A DNA stretch of 64,000 nucleotides from Mangrovimonas sp. YM274 (GTDB taxonomy: Bacteria > Bacteroidota > Bacteroidia > Flavobacteriales > Flavobacteriaceae). The position numbers were made by a program, and so were the translations under genes. Under the pieces are notes generated by a model. That model saw only the letters and a list, made by a program, of their open reading frames with translations, did not search any database and was not told where the DNA came from. Shown here piece by piece: positions 53,678-61,891 of the stretch (position 1 is the first letter of the stretch; every line of letters begins with the position of its first letter). The DNA lies in assembly GCF_030908385.1 (NCBI RefSeq), contig NZ_CP133091.1, positions 3,281,501-3,345,500 on the forward strand, written 5' to 3'.

Positions 53678-54439
53678 TCAATTCTTATTCTCGTTAAGAC
53701 GTTTTCTGTAGATCTCCAATTTTTCATTGAGATATTCAAACATCAACATATCGTTATTCAATTTATAGAGTTCCATGAAACGCTCATCTTCGGAAGCAAA
53801 ATAGAAAAATTCCATTTTCTGGGATTCCTCCAACTCCTCAATTTCCAAAAGCATCTCAGAAAACTCAAACATGGTTTGATTCATATATTGATCCTGACGT
53901 TCCAACTTAACTAAATGCTTGAGCCGTTTGGTACGACCAGAAATCCAATTCATGATTGGGTTGAGCGGCACAATCCCGCCACCTGTGGTCGCTTCATAAA
54001 GCCTCCGTTCACGTTGAGTTTTACGCCTCCCGGTATAACCTGGGATGCCAACATCGTAAAAATTGATATCTCGTTTGGCTTCGGAATTCTGTACATCCAG
54101 CAGTAAATTTCCCGTTAAGACCTTGCCGACAATCACCTCATCCAATTCATTAATTTGATCCTCTAATTTAACTTTTACAGTTTTGCAATTGAAAATATCC
54201 GTAGTTATAATTATTTCCTTGGTTTTATACTTAACACCTGTGATTTGCAAGGTATCTTGAAGGCTTGCTGGAATTACAAAACTCCCGTTTTCATCTGTTT
54301 TGGAAAATTTACTTGCTGTTTTATTGATAATATGAATTCCCTCAACATCGCCATTGGCACTTACTGCTCCATGTATAGTTTCAGTTTGTGCATATCCTTT
54401 ACAAACAAACAGAAAAAGCAGACTAAAAGTGATCCGCAT
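53678..54439 (-). CDS. CarboxypepD-regulatory-like secreted protein, paralogue 3
   Basis: A 253-residue protein; ATG 54439 (M-R-I-T-F-S-L-L-F) gives a signal peptide ending G-Y-A-Q and avoids a 29-bp overlap with the upstream gene. The N-terminal ~90 residues are a carboxypeptidase-regulatory-like beta-sandwich (A-V-S-A-N-G-D-V-E-G-I-H-I-I-N, T-D-E-N-G-S-F-V-I-P-A). The C-terminal half is helical and charged (E-E-L-E-E-S-Q-K-M). Residues 1-150 are nearly the same as paralogue 2. No SusC/TonB part follows, so it is not a truncated receptor plug. Function unknown. Confidence 0.72.
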   Translation of the reverse strand: MRITFSLLFLFVCKGYAQTETIHGAVSANGDVEGIHIINKTASKFSKTDENGSFVIPASLQDTLQITGVKYKTKEIIITTDIFNCKTVKVKLEDQINELDEVIVGKVLTGNLLLDVQNSEAKRDINFYDVGIPGYTGRRKTQRERRLYEATTGGGIVPLNPIMNWISGRTKRLKHLVKLERQDQYMNQTMFEFSEMLLEIEELEESQKMEFFYFASEDERFMELYKLNNDMLMFEYLNEKLEIYRKRLNENKN

Positions 54440-54470
54440 TAGCGCCCTAAAACCATAATGAGAACAGAAC

Positions 54471-55268
54471 CTAATTCTCATCAGACTCAATATTATCATT
54501 ATACGATTCCAGCTTCAACACCAAAAAATCATACATGCTTTTGGCATTATTTAAGTTACAAATCTCCAGAAATTGAGGATCTTCAGACACATAATAAAAG
54601 TACTCGGCAATTAACCCTTCTTCCAGGTCCACCCCTCCAAAAAGTATTTCGGAAAATTCAGATTTTGCCTTGTTCATACAGGCATCCTGCTGCTCTAATT
54701 TCACATGGTATTTTAACTTTTTTGTACGGCCACTAATCTTGTTTAAGATTTTATGCACATTTATGGACAAGGCTATAACAGCAAAATACACATATTGGCC
54801 ACTATCAGCTTCTGATAACTTCCTCTCATTTTGAGTCAAGGGTTTTCCTGTATATCCAGGGATTCCCACATCGTAAAAATTGATATCGCGTTTGGCTTCG
54901 GAATTTTGAATATCGGACATTAAATCACCGGTCAATACTTTACCTACAATCACTTCATCCAGTTCTGTAATTTGATCTTCCAACCTTACCTTAAATTGCT
55001 CAGAATTTAAGATTTTGGAAGTTACCACTACTTCTTTTGATTGATATTTTATACCCGTTATTTTTAGTGTATCATGAAGACTAGCAGGAATTGAAAAACT
55101 CCCAGAAACCTCTGTTTTAGTGAATTTACTCGCAGTTTTGTTGATTACATGAATACCTTCCACATCACCACTAGCCGAAATAATGCCGCTCAATACTTTT
55201 TGTTGCGCACAGACTACTCCAATACCAACAATGTAGCACAGTAAAAAAAGCCACCTAATTTTTACCAC
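54471..55268 (-). CDS. CarboxypepD-regulatory-like secreted protein, paralogue 2
   Basis: A 265-residue protein starting at GTG 55268, overlapping the upstream gene by 14 bp. Signal peptide ends V-C-A-Q. Same architecture as paralogue 3: regulatory-like sandwich with S-A-S-G-D-V-E-G-I-H-V-I-N, then I-T-E-L-D-E-V-I-V-G-K-V-L-T-G-D and Y-D-V-G-I-P-G-Y-T-G-K. The last ~100 residues diverge. Translationally coupled to paralogue 1; function unknown. Confidence 0.72.
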   Translation of the reverse strand: MVKIRWLFLLCYIVGIGVVCAQQKVLSGIISASGDVEGIHVINKTASKFTKTEVSGSFSIPASLHDTLKITGIKYQSKEVVVTSKILNSEQFKVRLEDQITELDEVIVGKVLTGDLMSDIQNSEAKRDINFYDVGIPGYTGKPLTQNERKLSEADSGQYVYFAVIALSINVHKILNKISGRTKKLKYHVKLEQQDACMNKAKSEFSEILFGGVDLEEGLIAEYFYYVSEDPQFLEICNLNNAKSMYDFLVLKLESYNDNIESDEN

Positions 55269-56070
55269 TCTGTGTACTTAAAAACAGTTTGCTCTTGTCA
55301 TTGATATATTCAAGGAATTGCAACTCTTTACCTTCGTCAAGCAAGCTATAATCCAAACCACTATCCTCCACATAAATGATAAAATTGTCAATTTGGTTTT
55401 TAGGAATTCCAAAATTTTGCTCTAGAAATTCTTCGCTATACTGACTTTTAAATGTACTCATGGGAACATCAACAGTAGTATCTTTATCATTTTTTGAATT
55501 ATTTGGCGAGTCAAATAACGGAATCAATAGTAGACTTACAATGTTCTTAATGTTAAGTCCATTTTTCATGGTTTGAGCTTGGGAATGCTTAACAAGGTTT
55601 TCGGTCCCAACATCAGCATTGTCACGAAACTCAAATTCATCCATGTTTCCGAGCCCCAAGTCAAGACTTTTTAGATCGGCATTATAGATTTTAACACTTT
55701 CCACATCCACCATTAAATTTCCAGAAAGATCATACGGTAATACCACCACCTCATCCAACATATTCACTTTTTCCACCAAAAACACGGTAAGTTGTTTAGA
55801 CATAATGATCTCTTGGTCTATTACCACCTCAAATTCCTCAAACTGCAAAGCATGAAATTCCAACACATCTTCAACGGCCACTTTAATTGAAAACTCTCCT
55901 TTTTCATTAGTAATGGTTCCCTTATTGGATGCCCTATTAAAAACAGTCACACCTTCAATATCATCACTATCCACCACTATTCTACCGTTTACGGTAATCC
56001 TATTGAGTTGTTGCGAGTGCACCTGAAAACTTAACAGCAAAACGCTGAGTAGCAAAATAGATTTAGCCAT
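55255..56070 (-). CDS. CarboxypepD-regulatory-like secreted protein, paralogue 1
   Basis: A 271-residue protein; ATG 56070 (M-A-K-S-I-L-L-L) gives a clean signal peptide ending H-S-Q. A regulatory-like domain (N-G-R-I-V-V-D-S-D-D-I-E-G-V-T-V-F-N) is followed by V-N-M-L-D-E-V-V-V-L-P-Y-D-L-S-G-N-L, the counterpart of the other two, but this copy is more distant. First gene of the minus-strand run ending in tatA. Confidence 0.72.
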   Translation of the reverse strand: MAKSILLLSVLLLSFQVHSQQLNRITVNGRIVVDSDDIEGVTVFNRASNKGTITNEKGEFSIKVAVEDVLEFHALQFEEFEVVIDQEIIMSKQLTVFLVEKVNMLDEVVVLPYDLSGNLMVDVESVKIYNADLKSLDLGLGNMDEFEFRDNADVGTENLVKHSQAQTMKNGLNIKNIVSLLLIPLFDSPNNSKNDKDTTVDVPMSTFKSQYSEEFLEQNFGIPKNQIDNFIIYVEDSGLDYSLLDEGKELQFLEYINDKSKLFLSTQSGKN

Positions 56071-56185
56071 AAAATTTGGTTTTATGTAATAAAGTAACGA
56101 CATCTTGTCTTAAATAAACTTCAATGCATTGATAAACTTTTGTTAAAGGGGATGTTTACTTAAATTTACAACAAATTAATGAATG

Positions 56186-56893
56186 ATGAAAACTATTATT
56201 ATTGCCAGTACCTCCACCTTGCATGGAAGTGGGCCTTTGGAATATCTTTTGGAAGAATTGAGTACTTTTTTTGAGGCTACGGAAGAGATTTTGTTTGTAC
56301 CCTATGCCAGACCTGGAGGGATCACACATGACGAATATACCGCTAAAGTAAGCGAACCCTTTGCCAAAATAAACAAAACCGTAAAAGGCCTTCACGAATT
56401 CGATTCCCCTTCCGAAGCCATAAAACAAGCCAAAGCTATCTTTGTTGGAGGCGGCAACACGTTTGTATTGGTCAACCAACTTTATAAAAACGGCCTTGTT
56501 GAAGTTATCAAGGAAGCCGTATCAAACGGAACTCCTTACCTCGGTACCAGTGCCGGCAGTAATATTTGTGGTTTAACTATGAATACCACTAATGACATGC
56601 CAATTGTGTACCCGCCAAGTTTTAAAACCTTTGGCTTTGTACCTTTCAACCTAAACCCGCATTATTTGGATCCAGACCCTAGTAGCACCCACATGGGAGA
56701 AACTAGAGAGACCCGAATACAAGAATTCCATAAATTTAACACCCAACCTGTAGTTGGACTTAGAGAAGGAAGCTGGCTGCATGTTACAGGAAATACCATT
56801 AAATTAAAAGGCAGTTTGGATGCCAGAATTTTTGAACACGGCAAAACTCCCTATGAAGTTGCAACCGGAACAGAGTTATCTCATTTAAAATAG
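56186..56893 (+). CDS. pepE: Dipeptidase E (alpha-aspartyl dipeptidase)
   Basis: A 235-residue S51 serine peptidase that splits dipeptides with N-terminal aspartate in the cytoplasm. Catalytic Ser122 lies in G-T-S-A-G-S-N, close to Ser120 of the enterobacterial enzyme; F-V-G-G-G-N-T-F and N-P-H-Y-L-D-P carry other active-site residues. Two ATGs (56183, 56186) are possible. Monocistronic, followed by a terminator. Confidence 0.93.
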   Translation: MKTIIIASTSTLHGSGPLEYLLEELSTFFEATEEILFVPYARPGGITHDEYTAKVSEPFAKINKTVKGLHEFDSPSEAIKQAKAIFVGGGNTFVLVNQLYKNGLVEVIKEAVSNGTPYLGTSAGSNICGLTMNTTNDMPIVYPPSFKTFGFVPFNLNPHYLDPDPSSTHMGETRETRIQEFHKFNTQPVVGLREGSWLHVTGNTIKLKGSLDARIFEHGKTPYEVATGTELSHLK

Positions 56894-56903
56894 ATGTCAA
56901 ATA

Positions 56904-56946
56904 AAAAACGGAGACAATTTCTATAAAAGAAACTGGCTCCGTTTTT
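56904..56946 (+). terminator. Terminator after pepE
   Basis: AAAAACGGAG pairs with CTCCGTTTTT, extended inward by a partial TTTC/GAAA stem; T run at the 3' end. Confidence 0.75.
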
Positions 56947-56965
56947 ACCCTAACTACTATTTAAT

Positions 56966-56996
56966 AAAAAAGCCCCACTTTTCAGTGAAGCTTTTT
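56966..56996 (-). terminator. Terminator downstream of tRNA-Gly
   Basis: AAAAAGC/GCTTTTT stem with inner CACT/AGTG pairs, directly beyond the tRNA 3' end; on the minus strand it ends in a T run. Confidence 0.6.
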
Positions 56997-56997
56997 G

Positions 56998-57070
56998 AGC
57001 GGGAGACCGGGTTCGAACCGGCGACATTCAGCTTGGAAGGCTGACGCTCTACCAACTGAGCTACTCCCGC
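56998..57070 (-). tRNA. tRNA-Gly (anticodon TCC)
   Basis: A complete 73-nt cloverleaf on the minus strand: acceptor GCGGGAG/CTCCCGC, D arm GCTCAGTTGGTAGAGC, anticodon stem TCAGC/GCTGA around loop CTTCCAA, T arm GCCGGTTCGAACCCGGT, discriminator T. The anticodon TCC reads GGA and GGG glycine codons. The CCA end is not encoded. Confidence 0.96.
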
Positions 57071-57188
57071 AATTCTGGCGCAAATATATACAAACTATTC
57101 AATGTACAAAAGAGAAAAATTCATTTTTATTCATCTTTTTATTTAAGTTTGCTTTCCGTTTCAGCTAACCTATTATTTATCAAACATT

Positions 57189-57647
57189 TTGACACCCACC
57201 TCTAAAGAAGATTTTTTTGTAAAAAATATCACCGCACAGGAAACTTATGTGGTTAGGCATCCTGTTTTAAGACCCGGACGTCCTATTGAAGACTGCATTT
57301 TTGATAATGACGACCTAGATTCCACCTTCCATTTAGGGCTTTTTTATCAAAATCAATTATCTGGAGTGGTCACCTACCTAAAAAATGGCACACCACTTTT
57401 ACGGCATGTTATGCAATATCAATTGCGAGGCATGGCAGTTCTTGAAAATTTACAGGGACTTAGTTTGGGCACCGCCTTAATACAGCATGGAGAAAACATA
57501 TTGCACAAACTAAATGCTCAAGTTGTTTGGTGCAATGCAAGAGCTATTGCTGTCCCTTTTTATGAGAAAAATGGCTTTAAAATAATTGGGGAACCTTTTG
57601 ATATTCCCAAAATAGGATTACATTTCACCATGTATAAATTGCTTTGA
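57189..57647 (+). CDS. GNAT family N-acetyltransferase
   Basis: A 152-residue acyltransferase, start TTG 57189. The acetyl-CoA-binding motif A region is visible: Q-L-R-G-M-A-V, then G-L-S-L-G-T-A-L-I-Q (Q/R-x-x-G-x-A type), and a C-terminal V-P-F-Y-E-K-N-G-F-K, typical of the fold's last strands. The acceptor is unknown. Its stop overlaps the TTG start of the next gene, so both are translated from one mRNA. Confidence 0.82.
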   Translation: MTPTSKEDFFVKNITAQETYVVRHPVLRPGRPIEDCIFDNDDLDSTFHLGLFYQNQLSGVVTYLKNGTPLLRHVMQYQLRGMAVLENLQGLSLGTALIQHGENILHKLNAQVVWCNARAIAVPFYEKNGFKIIGEPFDIPKIGLHFTMYKLL

Positions 57648-58378
57648 AAAGACGACATTTCATAAAATCTGCATCCTTGTTGGGACTGGCGTTTTCTGCC
57701 TTCCCCAACAATTTATTGGCCTCCAATTCCATTTCTTGTGAATTATTGATGGGCAAGGGCACTCCTACCCTTTTCGGAAATGGACACAAATTACTTTTAC
57801 AAGCTCATGAAGCTTTTTTAAAAATGAAAGCTGAAGCTTTACAGGAAGGCATCAATATTAAGGTAGTCTCCAGCTATCGCAACTTTAATCACCAAAAACG
57901 GATTTGGAACCGAAAGTACAATTTGTTCACTTCTCAGGGCATGTATGGGTTTGATGCCATCAATGCCATTATTGAATACTCTACCATTCCTGGTACTTCC
58001 AGACACCATTGGGGAACAGACTTAGATATTATTGATGCTAATGTGGTTCAGCCAAAGGGAGATGTTTTATTGGAAGAACATTTTCAAGCCGACGGCTCTT
58101 TTCATAAGCTAAAACAATGGATGGACCATAATGCCAATCGCTTTGGTTTTTTCTTGGTCTACACCAACGATCCTTCCCGAAAAGGATTCCAATATGAGCC
58201 TTGGCATTACAGCTACAAACCACTCTCCAAAGTGTATTTAGAATCTTATAGCAATTTGGATTTAGTTGAAATTTTAAAAAACGAACATTTGCTAGGAAAT
58301 GACTTCCTTACGCCAGAGGTCATTTCAACCTACAAACAAGAGCATCTTTTAGATATAAATCCTGAATTATTACGCTAA
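57644..58378 (+). CDS. D-alanyl-D-alanine carboxypeptidase, M15B/VanY type, with Tat-type signal
   Basis: A 244-residue protein, start TTG 57644 overlapping the previous stop. The N-terminus K-R-R-H-F-I-K followed by a weakly hydrophobic segment (S-A-S-L-L-G-L-A-F-S-A) has the twin-arginine pattern. The M15 zinc peptidase signature is intact: S-S-Y-R-N, S-R-H-H-W-G-T-D-L-D-I and E-P-W-H-Y. It would trim peptidoglycan stem peptides in the periplasm. Export as a folded, metal-loaded enzyme through Tat is plausible, and tatA is 4 kb away, but no direct link is shown. Confidence 0.87.
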   Translation: MKRRHFIKSASLLGLAFSAFPNNLLASNSISCELLMGKGTPTLFGNGHKLLLQAHEAFLKMKAEALQEGINIKVVSSYRNFNHQKRIWNRKYNLFTSQGMYGFDAINAIIEYSTIPGTSRHHWGTDLDIIDANVVQPKGDVLLEEHFQADGSFHKLKQWMDHNANRFGFFLVYTNDPSRKGFQYEPWHYSYKPLSKVYLESYSNLDLVEILKNEHLLGNDFLTPEVISTYKQEHLLDINPELLR

Positions 58379-58414
58379 AAATTTCGTAATTTTAGTTTTC
58401 ACAACTATTTGAAC

Positions 58415-59188
58415 ATGAGAACCAATAGATTAAAAATCAGACTCTTGCTAGGACTCTGTATTGTTGCCTTTGCATTTATAAAGCGTTGCAGCAGCATGGA
58501 AACCAATCCGTATACAGGCAAAGACCAAGTCATCAATATGACGGCGGACCAAGAAATTGCCATTGGGCTACAAAGCGCACCTCAAATGGAACAAGAATTT
58601 GGAGGTCTACATCCTAACAATCAATATCAAGCTTTCGTAACCCAAGTAGGCAATAAATTGGTTCAAAGCAGTATTGCCAGCCAAACACCTTACGATTATC
58701 ATTTTCATCTATTGGGAGATTCCAACACCATTAATGCCTTTGCCTTACCCGGAGGGCAAGTGTTTATTACCTACGCCCTATTTTCCAGACTTGAAAACGA
58801 AGCTCAATTAGCCGGTGTTCTTGGCCATGAAATAGGCCACGTTTTAGGCAGGCATTCTGCAGAACGTATTGCGGAAACCGAGTTTTGGAAAACCGTTACC
58901 ACAGGTGCCTCTGTGGGAGCCGATATGGGGCAATTAATTGGTGGTATAGGACAACAAAAGTTACTTACCAACAGTAGAGGAGATGAACTGGAATCGGACG
59001 ACCTTGGCATTATGTTGATGATAGACGCAGGTTACGACCCAGAAGAAATGATTGGGGTTATGGAAATTTTAAAAGCGGCAGCAGGCCCCAATCGAGTTCC
59101 AGAATACCAAAGTACACATCCCGACCCCGATAACCGCATTGAAAAAATAAAAGCAGCCATTGCCAAATACAAAAAAACTCCCATGTAG
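58415..59188 (+). CDS. M48 family metallopeptidase (BepA/YcaL-like)
   Basis: A 257-residue protein; ATG 58415 chosen over TTG 58409. An N-terminal signal or anchor is followed by a peptidase domain with H-E-I-G-H in L-G-H-E-I-G-H-V-L-G-R-H-S and the downstream glutamate in D-E-L-E-S-D-D-L-G, then C-terminal S-T-H-P-D-P-D-N-R. In the family the periplasmic enzymes take part in outer-membrane protein quality control. A Cys near residue 26 lacks a good lipobox. Confidence 0.88.
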   Translation: MRTNRLKIRLLLGLCIVAFAFIKRCSSMETNPYTGKDQVINMTADQEIAIGLQSAPQMEQEFGGLHPNNQYQAFVTQVGNKLVQSSIASQTPYDYHFHLLGDSNTINAFALPGGQVFITYALFSRLENEAQLAGVLGHEIGHVLGRHSAERIAETEFWKTVTTGASVGADMGQLIGGIGQQKLLTNSRGDELESDDLGIMLMIDAGYDPEEMIGVMEILKAAAGPNRVPEYQSTHPDPDNRIEKIKAAIAKYKKTPM

Positions 59189-59199
59189 GGAGTTTTTTT
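59171..59199 (+). terminator. Terminator overlapping the M48 stop codon
   Basis: AAAAAAACTCCC/GGGAGTTTTTTT stem with a 5-nt loop; the TAG stop (59186-59188) is inside the hairpin. Confidence 0.85.
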
Positions 59200-59265
59200 C
59201 TCTAACTAAACTAACTAACCAACTAACTAATAATAAATGCTGAAAAGCACTTACTAGTGTTACTT

Positions 59266-59655
59266 TTATGCTTTATCTAAGTCTTCTATGACAGACAGGG
59301 CATCCTGAGCGTTAGAGCGTTCTGCATAATGTGCCGCTGTTAAACCGTCTTCACTTTTTCTGTCTAAATCTGCGCCATTAGCTACCAAAAGTTTGATAAT
59401 GGCTACTCTGTTGTACTTTGCTGCATACATTAATGGCGTCATTCCGTTGGATCTTTCGTTTACATCTGCTCCCAACTCAATAAGCTTTTGAACTGTTTGG
59501 AGGTCGCCTTTAGCTATGGCAACACAAAATGGATTAACCGAAGTGTTAACCTTTACAGTTTTAAAGTTGTCAATTGTTTTAAACGAAGTTGTAGCATGTG
59601 CGGAACTTACCATAAATCCCAATGCAACTGCAATAATAATTACCGATTTTTTCAT
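59266..59655 (-). CDS. Secreted ankyrin-repeat protein
   Basis: A 129-residue protein with signal peptide ending A-H-A. About three ankyrin repeats follow: F-C-V-A-I-A-K-G-D-L-Q-T-V-Q-K-L-I-E-L-G, G-M-T-P-L-M-Y-A-A-K, and G-L-T-A-A-H-Y-A-E-R. Such short periplasmic ankyrin proteins are protein-binding modules; in some bacteria they accompany catalases or peroxidases, which are not seen here. Monocistronic; role unknown. Confidence 0.8.
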   Translation of the reverse strand: MKKSVIIIAVALGFMVSSAHATTSFKTIDNFKTVKVNTSVNPFCVAIAKGDLQTVQKLIELGADVNERSNGMTPLMYAAKYNRVAIIKLLVANGADLDRKSEDGLTAAHYAERSNAQDALSVIEDLDKA

Positions 59656-59880
59656 GATGAAAGATTTTTGATTTGATTAATGATTGTTTTTTGATTACAG
59701 TAAAGAGACGTATAATTTCTGGATTTGTTACACAAATAAATCATATATAACACATTTTTAACTATTTAAACACAATTCTGTTAAGATTATATTAATTTTC
59801 CCACGCAACCACACCTTAACTTAACATAGATATTCAAGCAATTTGTGCTCCTTAAATTTCGACGTCCTGTTATAAACATT

Positions 59881-59888
59881 TATCTTTG
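59881..59888 (+). promoter_or_regulatory. -7 element TATCTTTG for gpmI
   Basis: Exact TAnnTTTG match 20 nt before the gpmI ATG at 59909. Confidence 0.45.
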
Positions 59889-59908
59889 ATAATAAATTGA
59901 AAAGCACC

Positions 59909-61429
59909 ATGAACAAAAAAGTAATCCTTATGATTCTTGACGGTTGGGGCAAATCTCCGGACCCCAAAGTATCCGCCATAGACAACGCAAACACGCCATT
60001 TATAGACTCGCTTTACAACACCTATTCCAATGCCAGTTTAAGGACGGACGGACTCCATGTTGGCCTCCCTGAAGGACAAATGGGAAACAGTGAAGTTGGA
60101 CATATGAATTTAGGTGCCGGTAGAATAGTATACCAAGATTTAGTAAAGATAAATTTAGCCATTCAAAACAAAACCCTTCGTAACGAACCCGCACTTGTTG
60201 AAGCTTTTGAATATGCCAAATCCAACAACAAACCCATTCATTTTCTTGGTTTGTTAAGTGATGGTGGGGTTCATTCACATATCAACCACTTGTTAGGGCT
60301 TGTAGATGCCGCCAACGATTATGGTGTAGAGCATTCCTATGTACATGCCTTCACCGATGGCAGGGACGTAGATCCTAAATCTGGTTTTGGATTTGTTACT
60401 GAGCTTGAAGAGCATATTGAAAACACCAACACTAAACTTGCTACGGTTATAGGACGTTACTATTCCATGGATAGAGACAAGCGTTGGGAACGTGTAAAAT
60501 TGGCCTATGATGCCTTGGTGCACGGAACTGGAGAACACTCCAAAAATGTATTAAAATCTATAGACCATAGTTACGAAAATGATGTCACCGATGAATTTAT
60601 CAAACCTATCATTGCCGTGGACGATGCCGGGGAGCCTATAACTAAAATTCAAGATGGTGATGTAGTAATTTTCTTCAATTTTAGAACAGACCGTGGAAGA
60701 CAGCTTACCGAAGCGTTAACGCAAACCGACTTCCACGAACAAAATATGCACAAACTGAAGTTGCATTATGTAACCATGACCAACTATGATGATTCCTTCG
60801 AAGGCATTAACGTTGTGTTCGACAAGGACAATCTAAGCGATACTTTAGGTGAGGTTTTGGAAAAACACCACAAAACACAAATAAGAATTGCCGAAACCGA
60901 AAAGTACCCACACGTCACCTTTTTCTTTTCAGGAGGAAGGGAAACACCGTTTGAAGGCGAAAAGAGAATTCTTAAAAATTCACCGAAAGTTGCCACTTAC
61001 GACCTTCAGCCAGAAATGAGTGCCTACGAGCTAACAGATGCATTGGTTCCTGAACTACAGCAAAAATCAGCCGATTTTGTTTGCCTTAACTTTGCCAACG
61101 GGGATATGGTTGGGCACACAGGAGTAATGGAAGCTGCCATTAAGGCTTGCGAAGCTGTGGACAAATGTGTTAAACAAGTTGTAGAAACCGCTTTGGAAAA
61201 CAATTATTCAACCATATTGATTGCCGATCACGGAAACTGTGAAACCATGATTAATCCAGATGGTTCTCCAAACACCTCACACACCACAAATCCGGTGCCT
61301 ATTATTTTAATAGATAATGACAAAACAAAAATTACCGATGGTATTTTAGGTGATATTGCACCTACCATTTTAAAACTTATGGGCGTGCCGCAACCTGAAG
61401 CGATGACCCGCCATTCTCTTGTTGAATAA
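59909..61429 (+). CDS. gpmI: 2,3-bisphosphoglycerate-independent phosphoglycerate mutase
   Basis: A 506-residue glycolytic mutase with two manganese ions interconverting 3- and 2-phosphoglycerate. Metal and phospho-Ser segments are intact: M-I-L-D-G-W-G, M-G-N-S-E-V-G-H with the catalytic Ser, F-T-D-G-R-D-V-D, F-R-T-D-R-G-R-Q, N-G-D-M-V-G-H-T-G and A-D-H-G-N-C-E. The ATG at 59909 is preferred to an upstream TTG at 59897. Followed by the BT0820-type gene 48 bp later. Confidence 0.96.
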   Translation: MNKKVILMILDGWGKSPDPKVSAIDNANTPFIDSLYNTYSNASLRTDGLHVGLPEGQMGNSEVGHMNLGAGRIVYQDLVKINLAIQNKTLRNEPALVEAFEYAKSNNKPIHFLGLLSDGGVHSHINHLLGLVDAANDYGVEHSYVHAFTDGRDVDPKSGFGFVTELEEHIENTNTKLATVIGRYYSMDRDKRWERVKLAYDALVHGTGEHSKNVLKSIDHSYENDVTDEFIKPIIAVDDAGEPITKIQDGDVVIFFNFRTDRGRQLTEALTQTDFHEQNMHKLKLHYVTMTNYDDSFEGINVVFDKDNLSDTLGEVLEKHHKTQIRIAETEKYPHVTFFFSGGRETPFEGEKRILKNSPKVATYDLQPEMSAYELTDALVPELQQKSADFVCLNFANGDMVGHTGVMEAAIKACEAVDKCVKQVVETALENNYSTILIADHGNCETMINPDGSPNTSHTTNPVPIILIDNDKTKITDGILGDIAPTILKLMGVPQPEAMTRHSLVE

Positions 61430-61477
61430 AGCTGATAAAATATATTTTGTATATTTTAGCAAGCTAAATGTTAACGG

Positions 61478-61891
61478 ATGAATTTTCAGGAAAAGCTAAT
61501 TATAGCAGTTGATTTTGATGGTACCATCGTTGAAGACGCCTACCCAAAAATTGGGAAACCAAGGATTTTCGCTTTTGAAACCCTAAAGCGTCTACAAAAC
61601 GATGGTCACCGCTTAATCTTATGGACCTACCGAAGCGGGATCAGGCTAGAAGAAGCCGTTCAGTTCTGTGAAGAAAATGGCATTCATTTTTATGCCGTAA
61701 ACAAGAGTTTTCCTGAAGAGCAATTTGACTACAGCAAGAGTAGAAAAATATATGCAGACATCTTTATTGACGACCGCAATATAGGAGGTGTTTTGGGATG
61801 GGGAGAAGTCTATCAACTCATCACGAACGAAATGCCACAGCAGCTAAAAGAGAAACAAAAAAAGGGTATTTTTTCTTTCTTAAGACGCTAA
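61478..61891 (+). CDS. BT0820 family HAD-type phosphatase
   Basis: A 137-residue capless HAD protein: motif I A-V-D-F-D-G-T-I, motif II-like L-W-T-Y-R-S-G, and F-I-D-D-R-N-I-G-G as the acidic motif IV. Matches the small phosphatase family first defined by Bacteroides BT0820. Substrate unknown. Same strand as gpmI; the 3' end overlaps the convergent CoA-transferase gene by 4 bp. Confidence 0.88.
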   Translation: MNFQEKLIIAVDFDGTIVEDAYPKIGKPRIFAFETLKRLQNDGHRLILWTYRSGIRLEEAVQFCEENGIHFYAVNKSFPEEQFDYSKSRKIYADIFIDDRNIGGVLGWGEVYQLITNEMPQQLKEKQKKGIFSFLRR

